NCBI RefSeq assembly: GCF_900156545.1
Contig: NZ_FTNW01000005.1
Coordinates: forward strand, 186,001-250,000
Length of the DNA: 64,000 bases
Direction of reading: 5' to 3'
Origin: Aquipseudomonas alcaligenes
GTDB lineage: Bacteria; Pseudomonadota; Gammaproteobacteria; Pseudomonadales; Pseudomonadaceae
Shown: piece by piece, positions 8,004 through 18,847 of the stretch
Layout: each line of letters begins with the position of its first letter
Position numbering within the stretch: position 1 is the first letter of the stretch
Translations under genes and position numbers: made by a program
Notes under the pieces: model-generated
Told to the model about the DNA's origin: nothing
The model's database searches: none
What the model saw: the letters and a program-made list of their open reading frames with translations, nothing else

Positions 8004-8792
8004 ATGCTGCCTTATCCGCAGATCGACCCGGTGGCCATCGCCCTGGGCCCGCTGAAAATCCACTGGTACGGCCTGATGTACCTGGTCGGCATTGGCGGCG
8101 CCTGGCTGCTGGCCAGCCGCCGGCTGAAAGACTTCGACCCGACCTGGAGCAAGGAGAAACTCTCCGACCTGGTGTTCTGGGTGGCCATGGGCGTGATCCT
8201 TGGCGGCCGCCTGGGCTATGCGCTGTTCTACGACCTGTCCGCCTACCTGGCCGACCCGCTGAAGATCCTGCGCGTCTGGGAAGGCGGCATGTCGTTCCAC
8301 GGCGGCCTGATCGGCGTGATGCTGGCCACCTGGCTGTTCGGCCGGCGCAACGACAAGAGCTTCTTCCAGCTGATGGACTTCATCGCGCCCCTGGTGCCGA
8401 TCGGCCTGGGTGCCGGGCGCATCGGCAACTTCATCAACGCCGAGCTGTGGGGCAAGGTCTCCGACGTGCCCTGGGCGATGGTCTTCCCTAATGGCGGGCC
8501 GGACCCGCGTCACCCGTCGCAGCTGTACCAGTTCGCCCTCGAAGGCGTGGCCCTGTTCCTCATCCTCTGGCTGTATTCGCGCAAGCCGCGCCCGACCATG
8601 GCGGTGTCCGGCCTGTTTGCCGCCTGCTACGGGGTGTTCCGCTTCATCGTCGAGTTCGTCCGCGTGCCGGATGCCCAGCTCGGCTATCTGGCGTGGAACT
8701 GGCTGACCATGGGCCAGGTGCTGTGCCTGCCGATGATCCTCGGCGGCATCGGCCTGATGGTCTGGGCCCATCGCCGCCAGGCGGCGGCCTGA
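8004..8792 (+). CDS. lgt: Prolipoprotein diacylglyceryl transferase
   Basis: A 262-residue inner-membrane enzyme that attaches diacylglycerol from phosphatidylglycerol to the lipobox cysteine of prolipoproteins, the first step of lipoprotein maturation. The Lgt signature [15 protein letters not shown] is present near residues 138-152, the conserved HGGLIG segment near 99, and seven hydrophobic helices. The start ATG has AAGGAG seven bases upstream. It lies between the TauE-type permease and thyA, the common Pseudomonas order. Confidence 0.96.
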   Translation: MLPYPQIDPVAIALGPLKIHWYGLMYLVGIGGAWLLASRRLKDFDPTWSKEKLSDLVFWVAMGVILGGRLGYALFYDLSAYLADPLKILRVWEGGMSFHGGLIGVMLATWLFGRRNDKSFFQLMDFIAPLVPIGLGAGRIGNFINAELWGKVSDVPWAMVFPNGGPDPRHPSQLYQFALEGVALFLILWLYSRKPRPTMAVSGLFAACYGVFRFIVEFVRVPDAQLGYLAWNWLTMGQVLCLPMILGGIGLMVWAHRRQAAA

Positions 8793-8866
8793 ATCCGCCT
8801 CGACTTGGTTAAAATGCGTGTTTTGCCCGGGCGCCCAGGCGCCCGCGACCCTTCAGCGGAGCTGAG

Positions 8867-9661
<795 letters not shown>

Positions 9662-9664
9662 GCC

Positions 9665-10522
9665 ATGCTGGCGGCCGAACTCAAGGCCTTCCACATGGTC
9701 GCCCGCCTGGGCAGCATCACCCAGGCGGCGAAGAAGCTGGGCCTCAGCCAGCCTACCGTCACCACGCAGATCCGTAACCTGGAAGCGCAGTACGGTGTCG
9801 AGCTGTTCTACCGCGGCGGCCGCCGTCTGACCCTCAGTGACGAGGGCGTGCGCCTGCTGCCGATGGTGCAGCAGTTGCTGCAGCAGGAAGCCGATATCGA
9901 GTTCTTCCTGCGCAACTGCGGCCAGCTGCAGGGCAGCCTGCGCATCGCCGCCACCGCGCCCTACTACGTACTCGACCTGGTCAAACGCTTCCGCGAGCGC
10001 CTGTCGCAGGTGCAGGTGACGCTGGAGATTGGCAACTCGCAGCAGGTGATCGAGGCGCTGGAGGAATACCGTGTCGACCTCGCCGCTTCCTCGCAGCTGG
10101 AGCAGGACGCGCGCTTCACCCGCCTGGTGCTGGGCCAGGACCCGTTGGTGCTGGCCGTGCACCGCAGCCACCCGCTGGCGGCACAGCAGCGCCTGTCACC
10201 GGCGGCCCTGGCCGGCCACTGCCTGCTGGTGCGCGAGGCCGGTTCCACCACCCGTGTGCTGACCGAACAGATGTTGCGGGAGACGGGCACCGTGCCCGGC
10301 GCGGTGCTGGAAATCGGCAGCCGCGAATCGATCCGCGAGGCCGTGCTGCGCAACATCGGCGTCAGCGTGATCGCCCGCCACGAAGTGCCGGACAATCCCG
10401 CGTTGCGGGTGATCGAGCTGGACGACGCGCCGCTGATCCCGGAATACCTCTACTGCCTCAAGGAGCGCCGCAGCGCACGTCTGCCGGCGGCCTTCCTGGC
10501 CCTGGCCCGCGAAGGCGCCTAG
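9665..10522 (+). CDS. LysR regulator of aminoethylphosphonate catabolism
   Basis: A 285-residue LysR-type regulator. The N-terminal winged helix-turn-helix spans about residues 3-60 (GSITQAAKKLGLSQPTVTTQ), followed by a linker helix and a periplasmic-binding-protein-like effector domain. It resembles the LysR subfamily found beside phosphonate operons, and here it directly precedes the transporter/phnX operon on the same strand. It most likely controls that operon in response to aminoethylphosphonate or an intermediate; this is inferred from context. It starts 3 bases after thyA and may be partly co-transcribed with it. Confidence 0.87.
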   Translation: MLAAELKAFHMVARLGSITQAAKKLGLSQPTVTTQIRNLEAQYGVELFYRGGRRLTLSDEGVRLLPMVQQLLQQEADIEFFLRNCGQLQGSLRIAATAPYYVLDLVKRFRERLSQVQVTLEIGNSQQVIEALEEYRVDLAASSQLEQDARFTRLVLGQDPLVLAVHRSHPLAAQQRLSPAALAGHCLLVREAGSTTRVLTEQMLRETGTVPGAVLEIGSRESIREAVLRNIGVSVIARHEVPDNPALRVIELDDAPLIPEYLYCLKERRSARLPAAFLALAREGA

Positions 10523-10531
10523 GCAATGCTT

Positions 10532-10698
10532 CCCCTCTCCCCATGGGAGAGGGGCAGGGCGGCCCGCGTAGGGGTGAGGGTTTTCCAGGCCACTCGTCCC
10601 CCTCCCTCACCCTGCGCGGGCCGCCCCAACCCTCGGCTTTGGCTTCCTGCGTCGCCCTACCTCCTGCATCCATGCAGTCGTCTCCCGGAGGGAGAGGG
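10532..10698. repeat. Composite nested palindrome element
   Basis: Begins with CCCCTCTCCC / GGGAGAGGGG (10532-10554). An imperfect inverted repeat follows with arms 10557-10580 (GGGCGGCCCGCG, TA, GGGGTGAGGG) and 10604-10626, differing by about one position. The element closes with a GGAGGGAGAGGG half-arm near 10687-10698. It fills most of the 289-bp gap between the LysR gene and the phosphonate transporter operon. A related layout occurs at 15502-15615. Confidence 0.65.
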
Positions 10699-10779
10699 AG
10701 CCATACCCAAATCCGCCGATGACACTATCGGCCGCTTTTGCCCAACTGCCATAAAGCCTTAGCACGGCGTGCCCAGGAT

Positions 10780-10807
10780 GAACCTCGTTCGATTCATCAC
10801 GAGGTTC
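10780..10807 (+). promoter_or_regulatory. Hairpin covering the ribosome binding site of the phosphonate operon
   Basis: A 9-bp perfect inverted repeat: GAACCTCGT (10780-10788), ten-base loop, ACGAGGTTC (10799-10807). The 3' arm contains GAGG (10801-10804), the only plausible Shine-Dalgarno for the ATG at 10812. Folded RNA would hide the ribosome site of the first operon gene. It could instead be a DNA operator. No effector domain resembling a riboswitch was recognised. Confidence 0.5.
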
Positions 10808-10811
10808 GCTC

Positions 10812-11866
<1,055 letters not shown>

Positions 11867-11867
<1 letters not shown>

Positions 11868-13576
11868 TGGAAGCGCTCGCCTCGCAACGGTTGCCCATGG
11901 CGGCCCGGCGCTGGCCGGCCGACCTGGCCGACCGCCTGTTCGTGCGCGGCGGCCAGTGGCTGCTGCTGGCGCTGCTGCTGCTCGCCGTGTTGCTGCCGCT
12001 GCTGGCCATGCTCTGGCGCGGCCTGGCCGGCGAGCCGGGGCAGGGCGGCGGGCTGCTCGCGGCACGCGAGCTGGCGGCCAGCGCCAACTTCCGCTGGCTG
12101 CTCGGCAACAGCCTGAAGAGCGCCCTGGCCGTGGTACTGATCGTGCTGCCGCTGGCATACGCCTTCGCCTATGCCCTGCAACGTACCTGCGTGCCGGGCA
12201 AGGGCCTGTGGCGTGGCATCTCGCTGCTGCCGCTGCTGGCGCCGTCGATGCTGCCGGGCATCGCGCTGATCTACCTGTTCGGCAACCAGGGCGTGCTGCG
12301 CCACCTGCTGACGGACAACATCTACGGCTTCTGGGGCATCGTCCTCGGTCAGGCCATCTACACCTTCCCGCACGCGCTGATGGTGCTGCTCAGCGCCCTG
12401 GCCCTGGCCGATGCGCGGTTGTTCGACGCCGCGTCAAGCATGGGTGCATCGAGATGGCGCGCTTTTCGCAGCATCACCTGGCCGGGCAGCCGCCAGGGTG
12501 TGTTCGCCGCGGCCTGCCTGGTGTTCACCCTGTGCGTCACCGATTTCGGCGTGCCGGTGGTGGTCGGTGGCGACTACCAGGTGCTGGCCCTGGAAGCCTA
12601 CAAGGCGGTGGTCGGCCAGCAGCAGTTCGGCCGCGGCGCGCTGATTGGCCTGTTCCTGCTGCTGCCGGCGCTGCTCAGCTTCGCCGTCGACCTCTGGCTG
12701 CGCCGCCGCCAGCGTGAGGCCATGGGCGGTCGCGCCCAGGTCTACCACCCGCAGCCCAGTCGTGGCCGCGATGGCGCCTTCCTGCTGCTGGTGCTGCTGG
12801 TCTGCGCCTGCCTGCTCGGGGTGTTCGGCATGGCGGTGTACTCGTCGCTGGTCAAGTTCTGGCCGTATGACCTGTCGCTGTCGCTGCACCACTACGCCTT
12901 CTCCGAGCTGCCCGGCGGCTGGCTGGCCTACCGCAACAGCCTGCTGCTGGCGACCTGCTGCGCGCTGTTCGGCGGCGTGCTGATCTTCCTCGGCAGCTAC
13001 CTGCTGGAGAAGACTCGCCAGAGCCCGCTGACCCAGCTGCTGCGCCTGCTCTGCTTCATTCCCATGGCGGTGCCCGGTCTGGTTCTCGGCCTCGGCTACG
13101 TATTCTTCTTCAACCTGCCGGCCAACCCGCTGCACGGCCTGTACGGCAGCCTGACCCTGCTGGTGATCTGCACCGTGGCGCACTTCCTGACCACCGCGCA
13201 GATGACCGCCAGTGCTGCCCTGCGCCAGCTCGACGGCGAGTTCGAGGCCGCCGCGCTTTCGCTGAAGGTGCCGCTGCTGCGCCACTTCTTCCGGGTGACC
13301 TTGCCGATCTGCCTGCCGGCGCTGCTCGACATCGTGCGCTACCTGTTCGTCTCGGCGATGACCACGGTGTCGGCGGTGATCTTCCTCTACAGCCCGGACA
13401 GTCTGCTGGCCGCCATCGCCGTGCTGAACATGGACGACGCCGGCAACGTCGGCGGCGCCGCCGCCATGTCCACCCTGATCCTGCTCACGTCCGCCGCCGT
13501 TTCGCTGCTGCTGGCCGGGGCCTCGCGCGGTTTGCTGCGCCGGTCCCAGGCCTGGCGTGCGGCGCCCGGCCACTAA
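11867..13576 (+). CDS. Putative 2-aminoethylphosphonate ABC transporter, fused permease
   Basis: A 569-residue membrane protein made of two binding-protein-dependent permease domains in one chain, about residues 75-270 and 330-560, with roughly twelve helices. Each half shows an EAA-like loop ([20 protein letters not shown] in the first; [20 protein letters not shown] in the second) that docks on the ATPase. Other systems use two separate PhnU/PhnV permeases, so one fused chain can supply the whole channel. The start ATG overlaps the ATPase stop, which implies translational coupling. Confidence 0.88.
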
Positions 13577-13593
13577 CCATTCGGAGAACACTC

Positions 13594-14421
13594 ATGCGCT
13601 ACCAGCACCCCGACCGCCTGCAAGCCGCCATCCTCGACTGGGCCGGTACCGTGGTTGACTTCGGCTCCTTCGCGCCGACGCGCATCTTCGTCGAGGCCTT
13701 CGCCCAGTTCGATATCGAGCTGAGCCTGGAGGAGGCGCGCGGGCCGATGGGCATGGGCAAGTGGGACCACATCCGCACCCTGTGCGATCAGCCGGCCGTG
13801 GCCGAGCGCTACCAGCGCCGCTTCGGCCGCCTGCCGACGGACGCCGATGTGACGGCGATCTATGAACGCTTCATGCCGCTGCAGATCGCCAAGGTTGGCG
13901 AGCACTCGGCGCTGATTCCCGGCGCGCTGGAAGCCATCGCCGCCCTGCGCGAGCGTGACCTGCGCATCGGCAGCTGCTCCGGCTACCCGCTGGCGGTGAT
14001 GGGCAAGGTGGTCGAACTGGCCGCCGCCAACGGTTACCGCCCGGATCACGTAGTCGCCACCGACGAGGTGCCCAAGGGCCGGCCGAGCCCGGCCCAGGCC
14101 CTGGCCAACGTCATTGCCCTGGGCCTCGATGACGTTGCCGCCTGCGTCAAGGTCGATGACACCGAGCCGGGCATCCTCGAAGGCCGCGCCGCCGGCATGT
14201 GGACCGTGGCGCTGCGCTTCTCCGGCAATTTCCTGGGCCTTTCCTGGGCCGACTACCAGGCGCTGCCGGCCGAGCGCCGTGCCGCCGAGCGCACGCGCAT
14301 CGACGACCTGTTCAGCGGCAGCCGCCCGCACTACCTGATCGACACCATCGCCGAACTGCCCGCGGTGATCGACCACATCAACGCCCGCCTGGCCCGGGGC
14401 GAGAGCCCGCAGGCCTGCTGA
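13594..14421 (+). CDS. phnX: Phosphonoacetaldehyde hydrolase (phosphonatase)
   Basis: A 275-residue HAD-superfamily enzyme that splits phosphonoacetaldehyde into acetaldehyde and phosphate. The nucleophile is Asp15 in [12 protein letters not shown], with Ala17 replacing the second Asp as in phosphonatases. The Schiff-base lysine is Lys56 in [11 protein letters not shown]. The acidic Mg site is in [10 protein letters not shown]. Length and sequence match the P. aeruginosa enzyme as I recall it. PhnX normally acts after the PhnW transaminase, but no phnW is present here; the FAD enzyme at 15652 may supply the aldehyde. The gene starts 17 bases after the permease gene. Confidence 0.95.
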   Translation: MRYQHPDRLQAAILDWAGTVVDFGSFAPTRIFVEAFAQFDIELSLEEARGPMGMGKWDHIRTLCDQPAVAERYQRRFGRLPTDADVTAIYERFMPLQIAKVGEHSALIPGALEAIAALRERDLRIGSCSGYPLAVMGKVVELAAANGYRPDHVVATDEVPKGRPSPAQALANVIALGLDDVAACVKVDDTEPGILEGRAAGMWTVALRFSGNFLGLSWADYQALPAERRAAERTRIDDLFSGSRPHYLIDTIAELPAVIDHINARLARGESPQAC

Positions 14422-14472
14422 ACACCGTTCTTCAACCGAACAACCAACGCCAACACCATCAGGAGCTCCACC

Positions 14473-15492
14473 ATGTTCAAACGCACCGCCCTGGCCGCCG
14501 GCCTGCTCGCCGCCTGCACCCTGCAGGCCCAGGCCAACACCGAGCTGACCGTCTACACCGCGCTGGAAGTCGAGCAGCTCAAGCCCTACCAGGAAGCGTT
14601 CGAGAAGCAGCACCCGGACATCCGCATCAAGTGGGTGCGCGATTCCACCGGCATCGTCACCGCCAAGCTGCTGGCCGAGAAGGATCGCCCGCAGGCCGAC
14701 GTGGTCTGGGGCCTGGCCGGCTCCAGCCTGGCGATTCTCAAACAGCAGGACATGCTGGTGCCCTACGCCCCGGCCAACCTGGACAAGATCGGCGCCAACT
14801 ACCGTGACGCCGCCAACCCGCCAGCCTGGGTCGGCATGGACGTGTGGGCCGCGACCATCTGCTTCAACACCATCGAGGCCGAGAAGCAGGGCCTGCCCAA
14901 GCCGACCAAGTGGGAAGACCTGACCAACCCGGTGTACAAGGACAAGATCGTCATGCCCAACCCGGCATCTTCCGGCACCGGCTACCTGGACGTCAGCGCC
15001 TGGCTGCAGACCTTCGGCGAGCCCGGCGGCTGGGCCTACATGGACAAGCTGCACGCCAACATCGGCCAGTACACCCATTCCGGCTCCAAGCCCTGCAAGC
15101 TGGCTGCCGCGGGCGAATTCCCGATCGGCATCTCCTTCGAGTACCCGGCTGTGCAGCTCAAACGCAAGGGCGCGCCGCTGGATATCGTGCTGCCCAAGGA
15201 AGGCCTGGGCTGGGAGATCGAGGCCACCGGTATCGTCAAGGGCACCGACCAGCTGGACGCCGCCAAGAAGCTCGCCGACTTCGCCTCCAGCCGCGAGGCC
15301 ATGGACCTGTACAAGGCCAACTTCGCCGTGCTGGCCCAGCCGGGCATCGCCGAGCGCTTCCAGGAACTGCCGGCCGACTACGAGCAGCGCCTGATCAAGA
15401 ACGACTTCACCTGGGCCTCGGAAAACCGCGACCGCATCCTCGCCGAGTGGCGCAAGCGCTACGACGGCAAATCCGAGCCGGTCGCCCAGTAA
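14473..15492 (+). CDS. Putative 2-aminoethylphosphonate ABC transporter, substrate-binding protein
   Basis: A 339-residue periplasmic binding protein of the iron/phosphonate (extracellular type 1/6) fold. The signal peptide is MFKRTALAAGLLAACTLQAQA. The mature start NTELTVYTALEVEQLKPYQ and the TGIVTAKLLAEK and SSGTGYLDVSAWL segments are typical. AGGAG lies 7 bases before the ATG. It delivers the phosphonate to the fused permease. Its position inside the operon, between phnX and the FAD oxidoreductase, ties the import specificity to this pathway. Confidence 0.92.
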   Translation: MFKRTALAAGLLAACTLQAQANTELTVYTALEVEQLKPYQEAFEKQHPDIRIKWVRDSTGIVTAKLLAEKDRPQADVVWGLAGSSLAILKQQDMLVPYAPANLDKIGANYRDAANPPAWVGMDVWAATICFNTIEAEKQGLPKPTKWEDLTNPVYKDKIVMPNPASSGTGYLDVSAWLQTFGEPGGWAYMDKLHANIGQYTHSGSKPCKLAAAGEFPIGISFEYPAVQLKRKGAPLDIVLPKEGLGWEIEATGIVKGTDQLDAAKKLADFASSREAMDLYKANFAVLAQPGIAERFQELPADYEQRLIKNDFTWASENRDRILAEWRKRYDGKSEPVAQ

Positions 15493-15501
15493 GCCGCGTC
15501 A

Positions 15502-15615
15502 CCCCTCTCCCGCCGGGAGAGGGGGCGGGGGTGAGGGTTTTTCGGGCAGCACCGAGCTGCCTATCAGCCCCTCAGCCTCCGCGGCCCGCCCCAGCCCTCT
15601 CCCAGAGGGAGAGGG
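15502..15615. repeat. Composite CCCTCTCCC palindrome element
   Basis: Starts with CCCCTCTCCC / GGGAGAGGGG (15502-15524) and ends with CCCTCTCCC / GGGAGAGGG (15595-15615). Between them lie a GGTGAGGG-TTTTTC tract and a GCGGCCCGCCCCAG tract similar to the 10532 element. It sits inside the phosphonate operon, between the binding-protein and oxidoreductase genes, and could trim or attenuate the transcript. Confidence 0.65.
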
Positions 15616-15651
15616 AGATAAGCAGCCCGCAGAATTTTCAGGAGTTTCCCC

Positions 15652-16809
15652 ATGAGCCAACCCGACTGCGACCTGCTGGTCGTCGGTGCCGGCATGCTCG
15701 GCCTCGCCCATGCCTGGGCCGGCGCCAAGCGCGGCCTCAAGGTCAAGGTGTTCGAGCGCACCGCCACGCCGCTCGGCGCCTCCATCCGCAACTTCGGCCA
15801 GGCCCTGGTCACCGGCCAGGCGCCGGGGCCGATGCTCGATCTGGCGCGCCAGGCCCATGGCCTGTGGGCCGAGCTGGGCAAGGCCGCCGGCCTGGCGCTG
15901 AAGCAGCAGGGCTCGCTGGTCTTCGCTCGCACCGAGGCCGAGGAGGCCATGCTCGAAGCCTTCTGCGCCGGCCGCGCGCGCGAGCTTGGCTACCGCGTGG
16001 AGCTGCTGCGCGGCGTCGCCCTGGACGGCCTGTACGGTGGCCGCTTCGCCCACCACCGCGCCGCCCTGCACGGGCTGGACGACCAGCAGTTGTACTCGCG
16101 TGAGGCGCTGCCACAGATCGTCGACCATCTGCGCGGCCTTGGCGTCGAGTTTCACTTCTCCACCCTGGTGCGCGATGTCGAGCCCGGCAGCGCGTTGACC
16201 ACCGCCGGGCGCTTCACTGCGCGGCACATCCTGGTCTGCTCCGGGCACGACTACCAGACCCTGCTGGCCGAACCCATGGCCGCGCTCAAGCCCTCCGTGT
16301 GTCGCCTGCAGATGCTGCGCGCTCGCCTGGAGCGGCCGCTGGACCTGCAGCACGCGGTGCTCACCGGCCTCAGCTGCGTGCACTATGGCGCCTTCGCCGA
16401 CCTGCCCGAGGCCGCAGCGATCCAGGCCGAGATCCGCCGCGACTACCCGGCGCTGGAGGAGCACGGCATCCACCTGCTGGTCAGTCCGACGCCCTACGGC
16501 GAGCTGATCATCGGCGACTCCCACGACTACGGCAGCGACGCCGCGCCGTTCAATGCGGAGGAGGTCGACCAGTTGCTGATCGACCTGGCCGAGCACACCC
16601 TGGGCAGTCGTCTGCAGGTACTGGAGCGCTGGCAGGGTGTGTATGGCTCCCGTGGCCCTGGCCCGTTCAGCGTGTTGCGCGCCGCCGAGGGGGTAACCGC
16701 CGTACTGATGCACACCGGCCTGGGCATGAGCGTCGGCCTCGGCCTGGGCGAGCGCACGGTCGCCGCGTTGCTCGGTGAAGCCGCCTGGCCCGAGGCCAGC
16801 CCGGCATGA
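15652..16809 (+). CDS. FAD-dependent oxidoreductase, phosphonate-cluster type
   Basis: A 385-residue D-amino-acid-oxidase-fold flavoprotein. The FAD dinucleotide motif is LLVVGAGMLGLAHAWAG near the N-terminus, and the C-terminal flavin loop is VYGSRGPGPF with LMHTGLGMSVGLGLGE. It resembles the oxidoreductase family that recurs in phosphonate operons. Published work reports that such enzymes oxidatively deaminate aminoethylphosphonate or its N-methyl forms to phosphonoacetaldehyde. That activity would feed PhnX and explain the lack of phnW. The exact subfamily cannot be fixed by eye. Its stop overlaps the HD gene start (ATGA). Confidence 0.85.
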   Translation: MSQPDCDLLVVGAGMLGLAHAWAGAKRGLKVKVFERTATPLGASIRNFGQALVTGQAPGPMLDLARQAHGLWAELGKAAGLALKQQGSLVFARTEAEEAMLEAFCAGRARELGYRVELLRGVALDGLYGGRFAHHRAALHGLDDQQLYSREALPQIVDHLRGLGVEFHFSTLVRDVEPGSALTTAGRFTARHILVCSGHDYQTLLAEPMAALKPSVCRLQMLRARLERPLDLQHAVLTGLSCVHYGAFADLPEAAAIQAEIRRDYPALEEHGIHLLVSPTPYGELIIGDSHDYGSDAAPFNAEEVDQLLIDLAEHTLGSRLQVLERWQGVYGSRGPGPFSVLRAAEGVTAVLMHTGLGMSVGLGLGERTVAALLGEAAWPEASPA

Positions 16810-17360
16810 CCCCGGTAGCGGCGGTCGACCAACTGCTGGCGGTGTGCCGTGAGCAGGCCCAGGCCGACTACATCGGCGAAGCGGTCAGCCAACTGGAACA
16901 CATGGTGCAGGCTGCCGAGCTGGCGCGGCAGGAGGGCGCCGACGAGGAGCTGGTCCTCGCCGCCTTCTGCCACGATGTCGGGCACTTCTGCGCGCCGCTG
17001 ACGGCCGACAACCGCATGGGCGAGCTGGGCCGCCAGGGGCATGAGCGGGTTGGTGCTCACTGGCTGCGCAGCCTCGGCTTTCCCGCGCGGCTGTGCGACC
17101 TGGTAGCCGGTCATGTTGCGGCCAAGCGCTATCTGTGTGCCCGTGAGCCGGGCTACCTGGCCGGGCTCAGCCTGGCCAGCCGGCAGACCCTGGACTGGCA
17201 GGGCGGACCGATGAGCGAGGCCGAGGCCTGTGCGTTCGAGCGCGACCCGCTGTGTGGCGACATCCTGCGCCTGCGTCGCTGGGACGAGGCCGCCAAGGTG
17301 CCGGGGCTACCCGTCGACCTGGGCTGGATCGAGGCGCTGGCGCGGCGGGTGCTGGCTTAG
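16806..17360 (+). CDS. PhnZ-like HD-domain diiron oxygenase
   Basis: A 184-residue HD-domain protein of the phosphonate-associated type. PhnZ oxidatively cleaves the C-P bond of 1-hydroxy-2-aminoethylphosphonate to glycine and phosphate; TmpB is a relative acting on the trimethylated compound. The residues I recall as the PhnZ metal and substrate set can be matched here: Tyr22, Glu25, His32, His56, Asp57, His60, His79, His103, Lys107 and Asp160. This favours an active mixed-valent diiron enzyme rather than a phosphohydrolase. The PhnY/TmpA-type hydroxylase that would make its substrate is not in the window. It ends in a 4-bp convergent overlap with the GTPase gene. Confidence 0.85.
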   Translation: MTPVAAVDQLLAVCREQAQADYIGEAVSQLEHMVQAAELARQEGADEELVLAAFCHDVGHFCAPLTADNRMGELGRQGHERVGAHWLRSLGFPARLCDLVAGHVAAKRYLCAREPGYLAGLSLASRQTLDWQGGPMSEAEACAFERDPLCGDILRLRRWDEAAKVPGLPVDLGWIEALARRVLA

Positions 17361-18727
17361 CGCTGCAGTTCGCTGGCCAGCGCGTCGACCTGCTGGCGCC
17401 GCTCCACCTGCTCCAGGCGTGCGCCGGGGTTGAGTGAGGACCAGTCCGGGTGAGCGCGGGCGCGGCGTAATGCCTCGGGCAGCTTACCCTCGCGCCAGCT
17501 GTCGTCGCCCAGGGGGTCGAGCTGGATGGCGCTGGTCGCTGCGTGGCCGCGCGCGTTCAGTGCACCGAGCAGCTGGCGTTGGCGCAGGGCGAGCAGGCGT
17601 AGCAGGTTGTCGTTCAGTGTCAGCTCGCGCTGGCCCTTGAGCTTGCCGAGCAGGCGCCCGCCATAGTTGCGCGCGGTCTGCAGGCCGCCGCCGGCCAGTG
17701 CGCCGAGCAGCGCGGCGGCGCCTAGGGTGACGCCGCCCACCAGCAGGTCGATGCCTACCCCGGTGGCGGCGCCGGCCGCCATGCCGCCGCCGACCTTGAC
17801 CCCCAGCTGGCGCAGGGTTTCCGGGTTGAACAGGTCATCGCCCCAGCGCCCGTCCGTAAGTGGCAGGTCGGCGGCACGGGCGTCGTTATGGCGGAAGGCG
17901 TACAGGCGCAGCAGCGCTTCCACGCACTGCTGTTCGCGCTGACGCACGGCCTGGTGCAGAGCGGCGATCTCGCCCTGTTCGATCTGTGGCTGCGCGGCCA
18001 CGCTACGGCGGCAGGCGGCGCAATCGAGCAGCAGTTCGGCGATCAGTCGCGCGCCAGCCTGGCGGCGGGCTTCGGCCTGCGCCTCATGGTCGGCAATCAG
18101 CCGTTCCAGCTGCGGCCGGGCAGACTCGATGAGCAGGGCCAGGCTTTCGTACAGACGCCGCTCGCCGTCCAGCGGCGGCGCCACGGTGTCGAATGCGACC
18201 CGCGCGTGCAGGCCCAGGCGGGCCAGCGCGTCGCGCCATTCGTCCTCGCGCTGGTTGGCGGAGTGGATGAAGTTGAGCACCGGTAGCAGTGGTTTGCCGC
18301 AACCGGCCAGCACCGCCAGTTCGTCCTTGTACTTGGCCAGCACCGGCTCACGGGCGTCGATCACGTACAGGCCGGCGTCGCTGGCCAGCAGCTGGCGCAG
18401 CACCTTGGCCTCCTGCTCGAAGCGCTGGCGCGCCTCGGCGCCCTCGAGGAAGCGACCGATGCGCGCCGGGCCGTCCAGTCGCTCGCCGGGCCTGTCCAGG
18501 CGCTCCAGGTGCTCGAGCAGGGCGATGGCGTCTTCCAGGCCGGGGGTGTCGTACAGCTCCAGCAGCGCCTCGCCATCCACCGACAGGCGCGCGCCCTCGA
18601 CATGACGGGTGGTGCTGGGGCGGTGCGAGACCTCGCCGAAGCCGACATCGCGCAGCAGGGTGCGCAGCAGCGAGGTCTTGCCGACATTGGTATGGCCGAC
18701 CACGGCGAGTTTCAGCGGCTTAGTCAT
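17357..18727 (-). CDS. GTPase with DUF3482 domain
   Basis: A 456-residue protein with an N-terminal Era/TrmE-like GTPase domain: P-loop GHTNVGKTSLLRTL, switch region STTRHVEG, and DTPG in ELYDTPGLEDA. An expected NKxD motif is replaced by LNFIHSAN, so guanine specificity is uncertain. A helical DUF3482 region follows, with a glycine-rich hydrophobic hairpin (about 340-385, LLVGGVTLGAAALLGALAGG) that could insert in a membrane. The start at 18727 gives the compact opening MTKPLKLAVVG. The next upstream gene on this strand encodes a DUF2868 membrane protein, a frequent partner. Confidence 0.85.
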   Translation of the reverse strand: MTKPLKLAVVGHTNVGKTSLLRTLLRDVGFGEVSHRPSTTRHVEGARLSVDGEALLELYDTPGLEDAIALLEHLERLDRPGERLDGPARIGRFLEGAEARQRFEQEAKVLRQLLASDAGLYVIDAREPVLAKYKDELAVLAGCGKPLLPVLNFIHSANQREDEWRDALARLGLHARVAFDTVAPPLDGERRLYESLALLIESARPQLERLIADHEAQAEARRQAGARLIAELLLDCAACRRSVAAQPQIEQGEIAALHQAVRQREQQCVEALLRLYAFRHNDARAADLPLTDGRWGDDLFNPETLRQLGVKVGGGMAAGAATGVGIDLLVGGVTLGAAALLGALAGGGLQTARNYGGRLLGKLKGQRELTLNDNLLRLLALRQRQLLGALNARGHAATSAIQLDPLGDDSWREGKLPEALRRARAHPDWSSLNPGARLEQVERRQQVDALASELQR

Positions 18728-18746
18728 CTGCGGCCCTCTTCCTCGG

Positions 18747-18842
18747 CCCCTCTCTCGCCAGCGGGCGAGGGGTGACTCCAGCTGGTCACAGCATGTACGG
18801 ACTGCCCCCTCTCCCATTGATGGGCGAGGGCTGGGGAGAGGG
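18747..18842. repeat. CCCTCTCCC-type palindrome pair
   Basis: CCCCTCTCTCGC / GGGCGAGGGG around 18747-18772, then CCCCCTCTCCC near 18805 with GGGGAGAGGG ending at 18842. They occupy the gap between the GTPase and DUF2868 genes and are diverged members of the same palindrome family. Confidence 0.6.
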
Positions 18843-18847
18843 TGCGA

